From assembly GCF_016808335.1 (NCBI RefSeq), contig NC_053146.1, positions 7,665,015-7,729,014 of the forward strand: a stretch of 64,000 bases of DNA. The letters run 5' to 3'. The notes under the pieces are model-generated. The model worked only from the letters and a program-made list of their open reading frames with translations. It did not search any database and was not told the origin of the DNA. How positions within the stretch are numbered: position 1 is the first letter of the stretch; every line of letters starts with the position of its first letter. The position numbers and the translations under genes are program-made. The stretch comes from Panicum virgatum (Eukaryota > Streptophyta > Magnoliopsida > Poales > Poaceae). Of this stretch, positions 21,320-31,338 are shown piece by piece.

Positions 21320-22961
21320 CAAAGGCTTCATCTTCCCTCCCAGTGAACTTGACGGTTTAAAAAAGAAAAAGGAGGTTTCTATCACCACCACTGTTCACTG
21401 TCTGAAAACTAAAATACCGCCTCATTTTATCTGAAGAAAACTTTCTCTAGTTATGTACACATCAAGTATAGTTTAAGAAAGTGATTGCAATACTGCATTT
21501 TGAAAGAAGTGTAAAACAGCCTATGAATCACAAACTTTGCAGCTCTTCCGGCACTGGCCAGGCAACCCCTCGGTGCCTACCATGTACACCAGGTTCTTCC
21601 CGCATTCACCCGCCGCAGCCCATTGCGCGCAATGCTCACTCTTGTCAGTGCAACCTTCAGTCTCCTCGCCCGGGACCGGGGAATTCTCGTAGGACCTGAC
21701 ATGGATCCACTTTGGTGCAGACCATTTCTCGCCTTCGATGACCGGGCAGCTCCCATGGAGGCTGAGCGGGTCCGGCACCCCATTGACGTGGAGGCTGAAG
21801 AAGAGCACCGCGTCACCTTTCACCGGTTTCACTGCAACAAACAATCAACCTTGTTAAGCCCAAAGCCTCAAACTTCAGGCTTTCATAACTTCAGAGCCTC
21901 ATGCTTCTGTTCTTGCAGGCAGACATGGCACAACATTCTGGAACCATTTAAAGGTGCCATATTTTGAGTTGTGAGATGAAGGATTACACACCTGCCAGTC
22001 CTTTCCGTGCACAGCCAGAGAAGGTGTCATCCTTGAGCTGAGACTCCCACCCCTGCATCAGTTCGAACCGGCAACGTCAGTATGCCACAACGATTCATGA
22101 AGCACCTGGGATGGGAGTGGACACACCAAGAACATGGAACCTGTCCATTACCTTGGCGTTGGGGAAGACGGTCTCACCTCCCTTGTCGACGGTGGAGTGG
22201 TGGACAGGTACATGAGCACGGTGGCGTAGCGGTGGCCTCCCCGGGCCTGGTTCACCTTGTCGTGGAAGTAATCGAAGTGCGGCTCGTGCTTCTGGCCCTG
22301 CTCGTACCGGAGGATCTGAATGTTCTCAGCTTTCTCTGATGAAATCACCCGTTTGTTAAACCTGAACTTGAATTTACATTCTGAATAGAAGTAAGCAAAT
22401 CTGAACATGCTGTTTCACCTTCTGGAAGAAACGTCCATGCTGCAATCCTCTCTTCAATCCTGGTTACTACCGGATCCTTCGCAAAACACAAAAACAGAAA
22501 AAAAACATTGACATCACTTATAGAACAGGATGTCATCCATTGATCCATTGTATTTATTTTTTTTTTTAAAAAAACTTCCATTGCATAATTCAGCAATAAG
22601 TTCTTAGCCATTTTTGCTAAAAAACTGGTCCCGGCTGCGGCAAAGCATTGCTGTGGCAGGGAGCATCAGCTGCAGCAGCCATGGACCATGGATGGCAACC
22701 CGTCCCTGCAACCCGTGTAACTGCTGCGCAGACGGGATCGGAGCCAGTGGTCCACCGGCGACTGACGCCGGCCTGGATGGTTACGGGTTGCCGGGGGCGT
22801 GCCGGCCACCACAGTCAGTCAGATTCAGAGCAACGCGCCGGCCGGTGGGTAGCAGCATTGACCTTGCAGAGCTCTTGGCGCCACGGTCGGCAGGCCGGAG
22901 GCGTCAGACGTCGTCGGGATCGAGACGGCGTCCGTGCTCCAGAGATCGTCGCGAGGACAAC

Positions 22962-23724
22962 TGTGAGAACCGAACAATTTAATACTATTTTAAACGAACC
23001 GCCAGTCATCATCTTCCAGATAAGAGTTAACACGTGCCTACCAGAGAGCGTGCCACGTGTTACCTCACATCTAGAGACACGAATAACCGACACGTCATTC
23101 GCCTAAAATAATATTAAATCCGGTAGTCCCGGTATGTATTCCAACATACGTCCAGAATCAGCATATACACATACCGTTTACAATCGAATACATCGCCAAT
23201 GACCCACAAAGAGCAATTTTACATTACCAGAGTTCGAAACTTAATATTACAAGTTCAATATAGGAAGGTTCAAACTAATCTCCATTATAAGCCTTGGGCT
23301 CACGGAAGTCATATTATACAGAAACTTAAAGATTATTATATTTACATGCTCTCACGGTGTTCGATTACGTAAAACCTACTACGATGATGATGTCTTACTC
23401 AAGGACACCATCCCAGCCTCAACGACCTACTCCTCCCCCGCACCCGGATCGGCGGGGTAGAAGTGGCCGAACACCACTTCTGGCTCACCTGCAACTAGGG
23501 TTAGAAGCACCCTGAGTACAAAGGTACTCACAAGACTTACGCGATTAAATAAACAAGGATCATGCAAAGGCTCAAGTAAAAACTTTAAGGTTAAGTACTT
23601 ATTGCATAAGCATTAGCTCTCTAAACTAACACCTAGCAAAAATTAATTATTGTTGCCCGAACCCCCATAATTTTAATAGATCATATTAAGAAAACATAGT
23701 TATTCCCGAGTTGCTAAAATTCAT
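22962..23724 (-). repeat. Residual 3' LTR (last 763 bp) of the P4H-intron Gypsy element
   Basis: It aligns along its whole length with 25366-26129 and stops matching at AAAATTCAT, where gag sequence begins. The plus-strand start TGTGAGAACC equals the LTR end on the minus strand. Confidence 0.9.
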
Positions 23725-23735
23725 GGAGAAGTGGC

Positions 23736-24707
23736 CTACGCCACCACAATTGTAGCACGGCCCCTTTGCGGAACACCTGTGTTGCTCCAATAGGCATTGA
23801 CCGGCCTAGGAGCTTGTCCTTGAGGAGGTTGAGGGTGACGCACAATCCACATAGGACGGGGAGGTTGAGCACCCGGTGCCCGAGGTGGAAGAGGATAAGG
23901 CCCCAGACGTGGACGTGAGGAGCTACCGCCTGCCGAGGTAGGAGCAGGACGCTTGTTCTTTGCCTCAAGATTCTTCATCTTGTGCTCAGCTCTGATAGCG
24001 ATATTCACCAAGTCATTGAAGTCTTCAAACTTGGTAGTGGAGAGCTTGTCTTGCAATTCTTCAGAAAGGCCATCATACATGCGTTCTTGCTTCTTGGCAT
24101 CAGTGGCCACTTCTTCAGGTGAATATTGGGAGAGGGTGTTGAAGGCATTGACATAGGTCATCACATCCCGATTTCCTTGAGTAAGATTCAGAAATTCTTT
24201 CTTCTTAATGTCCATGATACCATTAGAAATATGGAAGGAGCGAAAAGCTGTGCGGAACTCTTCCCATGTGAAGCGGTGGTTAGCAGGGTGAGATGCCTTG
24301 AAATTCCGCCACCAAGTCCCAGGGGCGTCATGGAGTTGATGAGCAGCAAAAATAACCTTCTCATATGGCTCACACTCAATAAGTCCAAACTTCTCTTCAA
24401 TGATATTGAGCCAGAAATCCGCATCAAGAGGATTCTTGGAGCCACGAAAGATGGGAGGATTGGTACGGAAGAATTCTCCGAACCTGTTCACTTGAGGCTC
24501 AGCCCTAGGGCCATGATTGCCGGCATTGCCCATCTGATTGACTAGATGCGCCATAAGTTCAGTTTGCCGGGCCAAGACGTCCGCGAGGCTTGGATAAACG
24601 GGAGGATTAGGAAGGTGAACCTCGTTGTTGCGGTTATTATTGCCAGCCGAACCATTGGCACCATCCCTCTCGGTTCCCGAACGCAACACCATCTTGTTAA
24701 TAAACAA
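23736..24707 (-). pseudogene. Gypsy gag protein, truncated at the zinc knuckle
   Basis: The 323-codon frame contains the retrotransposon gag domain (FRTNPPIFRGSKNPLDADFW, then WRNFKASHPANHRFTWEEF, then GLSEELQDKL) and a proline-rich linker. A zinc-knuckle sequence, CYNCGGVGHF, is encoded at 23722-23760 in a neighbouring frame, so a small frame break lies just before it. Sequence then switches to LTR. No pol sequence follows, so the element can move only with help from other copies, if at all. Confidence 0.85.
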
Positions 24708-25365
24708 AACGGTTAGCGGTCAGGAATGAAAGATGGAGAATGATACTCAAAGGCAGGGTGGAAAGACAATGTGTAGATAAAATCTAACACATAACCAATA
24801 CTAGAATAACATATCTAAGGGAAAGGGTAGATTTGGCCTACTAAACTTAACAAGAACGAGTTCAGCGAAATCTAGACCACGACACATTAGATTGGTTAGA
24901 TGCAGATTTGAAAACCAAAAGAAAGTATGCATGCATGCGAGGTATGAATGCAACATGACGTTTCCTCACATCGTGAGCATGCCTTAATGTTCTAGCACTC
25001 ACTTACGACCCGAAACAACCGCATTGCCCAGCAGCGCTACAACCCTCCTATTAGCACTTAGGACAATGGGTGATTCTCACCTTCTCAACCCCGATAAAAG
25101 GCTTAAAAGGTTTCCAGCAGGTGAAAGGGTTTTCCTACGCTCCCGCTACTAATGAAGACAAGAGGAGTTAAGCATATCTTAATTAAACAAGTGAAGCAAT
25201 AAGGGAGAGTTAGCTCTAAGACGAAGGAAGAAAGGTAACATTTCACCTTAGGTTCAAATTTTTAACAAAAGTAAATCTTAGTGCAAGTGATAAAATTTTA
25301 TTTTACCCACACCCTACTAAGCAAATTTTAGTTTCACTTTATGGAACCTCGGCTCTGGTACCCGT

Positions 25366-28300
25366 TGTGAGAACCGCCCAATTTAATACTATTTTAAACG
25401 AACCGCCAGTCATTATCTTCCAGATGAGAGTTAACACGTGCCTGCCAGAGAGCGTGCCACGTGTTACCTCACATCTAGAGACATGAATAACCGACACATC
25501 ATTCGCCTAAAATAATATTAAATCCGGTAGTCCCGTTATGTGTTCCAACATATGCCCAGAATCAGCATGTACACATACCGTTTACAATCGAATACATCGT
25601 CAATGACCCACAAAGAGCAGTTTTACATTACCAGAGTTCGAAACTTAATATTACAAGTTCAATATAGGAAGGTTCAAACTAATTTCCATTACAAGCCTTG
25701 GGCTCACGGAAGCCATATTATACAGAAACTTAAAGATTATTATATTTACATGCTCTCACGGTGTTCGATTATGATAAAACCTACTACGATGATGATGTCT
25801 TGCTCAAGGACGCCATCCCAGCCTCAACGACCTACTCCTCCCCCGCACCCAGATCGGTGGGGTAGAAGTGGCCGAACACCACTTCTGGCTCACCTGCAAC
25901 TAGGGTTAGAAGCACCCTGAGTACAAAAGTACTCGCAAGACTTACACGATTAAATAAACAAGGATCATGCAAAGGCTCAAGTAAAAGCTTTAAGATTAAG
26001 TACTTATTGCATAAGCATGAGCTCTCTAAACTAACACCTAGCAAAAATTAATTATTGTTGCCCGAACCCCCATAATTTTAATAGAACATATTAAGAAAAC
26101 ATAGTTATTCCCGAGTTGCTAAAATTCATTCCAACATGTCCGCACTTCTACGAGGAGTTCATGGGATAAAGAGCGTGCTCATAACCGAGAGCGCGGCAAT
26201 TCGAATTGATTATAACCTTGTAAGGGTGTGCTACTTTACCCACACGACGCAAGGACCATGCGACTCACCCAACCGGCCAAAGTTGGATAAGGGGGTACTC
26301 GCGGCAACCATTCCCAACATGGCTCGATCATTGAAATTTTCATACCTAGCTTACGAGTAGAGACTTAGTTTCCACCGGGGCCATCTCTAAACTTTCCTAC
26401 ACATAGGTCCACCCGGGGGACACCTCTAAGCCTCTCTGCATAGCCCTTAGCCACGTATCTAGGACTGCACATTAATGATCAAGTCAAAGAAGGTAATTAG
26501 CTTATCCGTACCATTATGTTGGATATGTGGTAGCACGGAAAGGTGCTCAAAACCGACGTCATCCACGGACGGTCCTTAATCGGTCCAAACGGACTATGCC
26601 TACGAGACTCTATTCTCTAGGCCCTACCATTCCGCTCGAACCTCGAGGCTACCAAACCCTTACCAACCAAACCGAACCGGTGCGATCAAGGGTAACCGGT
26701 AAAGGTGATCCTCCAAACTATTCCTGTCTAGTGAGCGATATAAATACTCTAAGCAGGGCTAAGCATCTGGTCAAGTTAAGTAATTAACTAACTAACTAGT
26801 GCCAAGAACAAGGATAACAAATCAAGAAAGGATAATGCACGCAGATAGGTACAAGAATGCAATACATACGTAATACACATATAACCCCCAACATTACCCG
26901 GTGAGATAACTATCTAACTCAGATTAAATAGGAGAAAGGAATCATGCTTAGCTGCTTGCCTTGATTAGCTTCAGGCTCGACCGCGAACGGGACTCCAGGC
27001 TCGGGCTCAACAGACTCGGTGGGCTCCACGGGTTCGACCTCCGATGGTTCGGTCACTATAATGCATGAATGCAATGCAAGAAATAAGAAATGAACTAAAC
27101 AACAAGCATAAATCATGGAATAAATTGAGCATGCAGAGAACAATATAATAAACTCATGAAAATTGAATTTGCAGCAAAAGCATTTTCTTATAATTAATCA
27201 TAAATATATTAGTTTTCAGGGTTCAAAAAAAGATAAATTGGAAAATACATACAAACTTATCTAAACTAATCCAAGAAAATTATCTTAGATACTAGGCATG
27301 AAAACAAAGCTAACAAAACTAGTTTTACTATTTTCTCATTTTCCAGCAAAAAGTTCTATATTAAACCATTTTCAGACAAAGCATAAGAAAACAAGCTAAA
27401 ACTTTGATAAACAGCAAGGAAGCATGTGAACAAGTTACACCACTGAAGACTACACCTCACAAGGAATCTAACAAAATTTAGTTTGAAATTTTTAGAGCAA
27501 TACTCAAATAACTAAGCATTAAGCTCATTTTTGCAAAATAAAACTATAGATAAATTTACAGCAAATTAACATACAAAACATTATTTTTTCCTAAGTGTAT
27601 CTCAGCGATACGAACCCAACAAAACAAGTTTCGTATTTTTTCCGAGGTTTGTAGAATTTTCTATGCATTTTTCAACATTGCCGCACAAATCAAGAAACCC
27701 TAAACGCTAGATCCACCCCACGGCCAGCCAGCCCTGAGGCTGACAGGTGGGGCCCACGGGCCAGCGGCCCACCAGCCCGAGTCAAGGCCAACCAGAGGCC
27801 TTGACCCGCGGTGGGGCGCGGCCAGGGCGTGCTGTGGGCGCGGCCACGTCGTCGCGCGTGCGCGCGCGCACGCGGCGACGGCGAGCGGCGGCGGCGCGAG
27901 GCGGCGCAGCGAAGCGAAGCCGGAGCAGGGCAAACGGTGCGTGCACGGGGTGGAGGCGACGGCAGCGAGGCTCACCAGCGGCGGCGCAACGGCGAAGGGC
28001 GGTGGCAGGCGAAGGAGCTTGCCGGCGGCCCTGCACGGTGAATGAAAAGGCCGGATGAGGAGGGGAACGGGTCGAGGAGAGGGAGGAGATGCTACCTGAG
28101 GAATCGGAGGGAGGCCCACCAAGGGCGGTGAATCAGCGGCAGCAAGGAGCTCAGGCCGGCGTCAATGGTGGAGGGGGACGAGAGCTAGGGTTTGGGGCCG
28201 GTCGAAATGGAGACGGAGAGGGCGAGCGAGCGGACTCGGCGCGGATAAGGATGCGCCGAATGAGGTTCGTCGGTGGCGGCGACGCACGACACGCGGCACG

Positions 28301-28414
28301 GGGAATGAGGATGGCCAACGCGTGGACTCGCGCGATGTGTGCATCGCCCGCCGAAGCAGAGAAGCGGCAGACTGTCCGGGCCTTCATCCTGACTGTACGG
28401 TAGGGGTCGTGACA
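25366..28414 (-). repeat. Complete 5' LTR (about 3.05 kb) of the P4H-intron Gypsy element
   Basis: On the minus strand it begins TGTCACGACCCC and ends GGTTCTCACA. The part near 27700-28400 is strongly GC-rich and opens frames on both strands that have no recognised domain. The part near 26500-27650 is AT-rich. The primer site beside the left edge confirms this is the 5' LTR. Confidence 0.8.
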
Positions 28415-28973
28415 ACGACGAGGCCCCAAGGAACAGTGGGTTCCAGTGCCCGGCCACAGCAACCAGAAGTGGCACGCGCAAGCTCGGCAATGGCAAGTGG
28501 GTGCGGGAGGGTGGGTCTCTACCTGGTGCTTGTCGAGGAAGGTGCCGGAGCTGGTGTGCACCTCGCTCATGACGCTCTTGCCGGAGTCGTCCGCCACCAT
28601 CGACCGCTGAACCTTCTTCTTCCCGAGCCCCACGAGGTAGTCGCACTCGGCGTCGGAGAGGAAGCCCCTGTACACAAAAATCCTTGGCTGCCACGAGACA
28701 GCCTTCATGCGTAACGAGTTGAACGGCGGCACCGGTGCGACGCCCGCCGCGGCTCCGTCGACGACGTCGGCGTCGCCCAGGAGGAGCACCGGCACCACGG
28801 CGGTGGCCGCCAGGAGGAGTGCCAGGACCAGCAGCACGCCACGGAGGCGGAGCTTCATGGCGGTGAACGGTCACAGGAGAAGGTAAAATTAAAACTGAGC
28901 TCCGCTCAGGCCGTATCTATCACTGGCTACTGCCGGCGGCGGTCACCGGCAAGGCTCCGCTCCGGCCGCCGGC

Positions 28974-28979
28974 TTTATA
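28974..28979 (-). promoter_or_regulatory. TATA box of the P4H gene
   Basis: TATAAA on the minus strand within GTATAAAGCC, about 116 bp upstream of the P4H start codon. It sits in a GC-rich promoter and is a good positional match for a core promoter. Confidence 0.65.
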
Positions 28980-28999
28980 CGGGGCGCGACAAGGGAGCT

Positions 29000-30107
29000 C
29001 TTGACCTGACTGGCTTAGCTTCCAAGGTGTTCCTGTGGGTTCCTCGTGCGCGATACGTCGGCGGCCGCCGGGGTTTTGCGGCGGCCGGGTCGCTGGAGTC
29101 GTGCGCGCGATCGCTGGTTTCCGTTTCTGGGCGCCGCGCGTGCCATGCCCACGGCATGGAGGGAATAAAGAAAGAAACCAAACCGGGGAAGGAAACTGAC
29201 ACGGCGGTGGTGGTGCGGACCCGTAGTTTGCCGGGACGGCCGCCGGGAGAAACCGGGGGAGAACGGCGGGGAGGGGGAAACCGGCGGTGAATTTTTCTGT
29301 GCGCAATTAACCTTTCCCCCACTGCGGCGCGCCACCGGCCGGCAAGGTTCGAGTTGCAGCGAGCAGCGGCAACCAAGTTCGTTTCGCAGGTCGCGGATCC
29401 AAAAAGGAAAAGAGCCCCAGCGTCAGCACCGCGGGATGTTACTATCGTGGGTGGTGAGTAGTTTGTCAAGTTTTGATAAGGAATTCTTGCGCCCGCGTCA
29501 CCCCCCGCGTAGGGCGACATGGGCAGACGCCCCCCACCAGCCGCCGCCGCCGCCCACTTCCCCGCTCCCCACCGCCGCGCCGCCGCCGGAGCCGGCCGCC
29601 GGAAGCCCGCGCGGCCCGCAAGGACGGCGACGGCGGGGCAACTTCCTCTCCTCTCCCAACGTTAGGCGGGCGCTACTACTACTGGTCGGAGGGGGACGCC
29701 ACCGGGGGCATGGTGGTGGCGCCGGCGAGGCTGGATTTGGTGGCCGCGGGCCCGGATTTGGCGACGGTGCGGTCGTCCAGCGCGGCGAGGTGGCCGGACG
29801 GGTCCATGGAGAGGAGTGTGCAGGGGCCGTGGTAGCCACCGCCCATGCCATTCTCCATGGACAGGGTGGTGACGAGGTCTTCCCCGATGGCCGGCTGGTG
29901 GCGCGATGGGTGGCTGGTGCCAAGGGGGCGCCGCGGCGCGTAGCTCCGGTCGACGATGACCATGGCGGTCCGGCCTAGGGCGTGAGGTCCTAGGCGGTCC
30001 TAGGCCTAGGGCGTGCTGCTCCGGCCTACGGCGGGTGTGGTAGGGGTCTGGGCTGCGGTCGCGGTGGTGGCAGGAGCGGTTGTGACGCGGCAGCGGCTGC
30101 CTGCGGG
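29000..30107. other. GC-rich region upstream of P4H, no assigned gene
   Basis: It includes the P4H promoter side, then GC-rich DNA. A 94-codon minus-strand frame (29963-29679, start MVIVDRSYAPRRPLGTSHPS) has a non-repetitive composition but no family I recognise. At 29970-30040 CCTAGG/GGCCTAGGGCGTG phrases repeat. The last part may be the left portion of the LINE-like sequence that continues at 43551, since a retrotransposon separates them. Confidence 0.35.
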
Positions 30108-30312
30108 TGTTATCGCCATAAATTAACAGGGTTAATTAATGGGCCGCGAGCAAGTTGGGCTCAAAGCAGGAACTAAAGAAAGCTTGTGAATCGGCTTTTG
30201 CGTGAGTGTTTGGGCCGTGTGGGCCATGTATCTTTAGATTTAGTTCAGTTTGGGTTAGGGATAGAGTCCGATTTGGACGCGTTAGTTTAGATTGTTTTCC
30301 AAATCTCCGGAC

Positions 30313-30320
30313 TATAAATA
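30313..30320 (+). promoter_or_regulatory. TATA box in the Tat-like 5' LTR
   Basis: TATAAATA is kept in the other LTR as well (near 42534). Transcription would start about 30 bases on, placing the LTR hairpin in the RNA leader. Confidence 0.6.
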
Positions 30321-30430
30321 TGTACCCTATGATATTCGTAAAGGAGAGACAACGCCATCACGTCTCGCAACAACAATTCTCGGCGCACCACCACCCATAA
30401 TCCTAGGGTTTCATTCAAGTAAGCGCCATG

Positions 30431-30461
30431 CTGCCCTGATCACTTCTTATGATCAGGGCAG
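30431..30461 (+). repeat. Perfect inverted repeat in the LTR leader
   Basis: CTGCCCTGATCA and TGATCAGGGCAG flank a 7-base loop. The right LTR keeps both arms unchanged at 42653-42683 with one change in the loop only. Confidence 0.9.
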
Positions 30462-31338
30462 CATTGTTCTTACTTTTACCTTGGTATTACTCGTACTGAA
30501 GTGTTTTTATGGCGAGTAATGCTAGTTATCCCGATGTTCGTAGCATGACCTTTAGTAGATCTATCATGCTCTTGTTGTTTATCATCTACGAATATCATGT
30601 TATCTCTGCGTGATCATGTATTAATCTTACGCTATTTCTCGTTGCATAGGAATTAGTCGCGTAGAGATGACTCCCTGCTTCTTTTTTATCTAGTAGATCT
30701 AATTTGTTATGGTTTGTTCTTAAACTTAAGAATCGGCTTAATATCTGCTAGGTTAGGCCTTGCAAATGGGTTGGATGATCCGGCGACGTATTAGATGCTT
30801 TGCTCTGATCTTAATAGGGATTGATCCGGCAATCGGCTTTCGCTTATTCTTAGGCCTCTTTTCTGGTTAAAGTTTGGTTATCTATTACGCTCGTTAGGCC
30901 TAATTACGTGTAGGATGTTCCGATCTAGCAGTGAAGCTTTTACCGTTGTGGATTGGATTAACTAGATCTAATTGAAGCAGTTTTTGCAGTTATTTGCCTT
31001 ATCTATTAACATCCAGATATGCAGATGCAAGAGTCTTCCCGGGGAGCCGACCACGGCTCGGACTAATGTTTACATGTGTTTGTGCATGCAGGCAAACCAT
31101 CGAAAGCACGTTTGCACCTTCCTGATCGGGTATAGGTCAGGTGGCACGCCCTGTATCTCCGGAAGCGTCGGCGTGTGCCAGGATCTAGGCCGTTGACCGA
31201 GGGACCGGTACCAGCCAGCGCCCCAGCAGCCTCCCGGCCCTTCGTGTTGCCTGTCGCTACTCGCCGGTGGGTTTTGACCGACAACACATTCTGGCACGCC
31301 CAGTGGGACCTTCATCAGCAACAACATCCACCGCCAGG

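Larger units (their letters stand above)
22962..28414 (-). mobile_element. Truncated Ty3/Gypsy element with ~3-kb LTR in P4H intron 1 (chromovirus Tekay/Del-like)
   Basis: On the minus strand the order is: complete 5' LTR (28414-25366), primer site GGGTACCAGAGCCGAGGTT (25363 down), gag (24707-23736), then an abrupt join to the last 763 bp of the 3' LTR (23724-22962). Protease, reverse transcriptase, integrase and about three quarters of the 3' LTR are missing. Flanking 5-mers are ACAAC (22957-22961) and ACGAC (28415-28419), a target duplication with one mismatch. The shared LTR parts differ at about 29 of 763 positions by hand count, nearly all transitions; at 1.3e-8 per site per year this is roughly 1.5 million years. 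Lineage is inferred from gag and LTR length. Confidence 0.85.
21521..28858 (-). pseudogene. P4H: Prolyl 4-hydroxylase with ShKT domain, frame-disrupted in exon 3
   Basis: Five minus-strand exons fit GT-AG rules: 28858-28523, 22476-22419, 22335-22152, 22052-21992, 21831-21521. The product family is the membrane-bound 2-oxoglutarate/Fe(II) enzyme of the ER and Golgi that makes hydroxyproline in extensins and arabinogalactan proteins. Exon 1 gives an N-terminal membrane anchor (residues 4-27) and FNSLRMKAVSWQPRIFVYRG. Exon 3 holds the iron ligands H151 and D153 (HEPHFDYF). Exon 5 holds the second histidine and the 2-oxoglutarate lysine region (SLHGSCPVIEGEKW), then a cysteine-rich ShKT tail. An 8-bp near-tandem duplication at 22191-22206 shifts the frame after residue 177 and leads to a stop near 22148, before the second histidine. 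Everything else, including exons 4 and 5, is intact, so the lesion is very recent or a sequencing error. Without it the protein would be 313 aa. Intron 1 (6.0 kb) holds a Gypsy element. Confidence 0.85.
30108..31286 (+). repeat. 5' LTR of the Tat-like element
   Basis: It is 1179 bp. It holds a TATA box TATAAATA at 30313-30320 and a perfect 12-bp-arm inverted repeat at 30431-30461. A primer site candidate, CTGGCACGCCCAGTGGGAC, follows at 31291-31309; the tRNA it would pair with was not determined. Confidence 0.9.

Noticed and set aside
27700..28400. Several long frames in both directions (alanine/arginine-rich)
   Set aside because: They lie in the GC-rich part of the Gypsy LTR, lack domains, and arise from GC content.
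26130..28414. Possibility that this is ordinary P4H intron rather than LTR
   Set aside because: It is continuous with the LTR part shared with 22962-23724 and ends in TGTCACGACCCC (minus strand) beside a near-match of the left flanking 5-mer.
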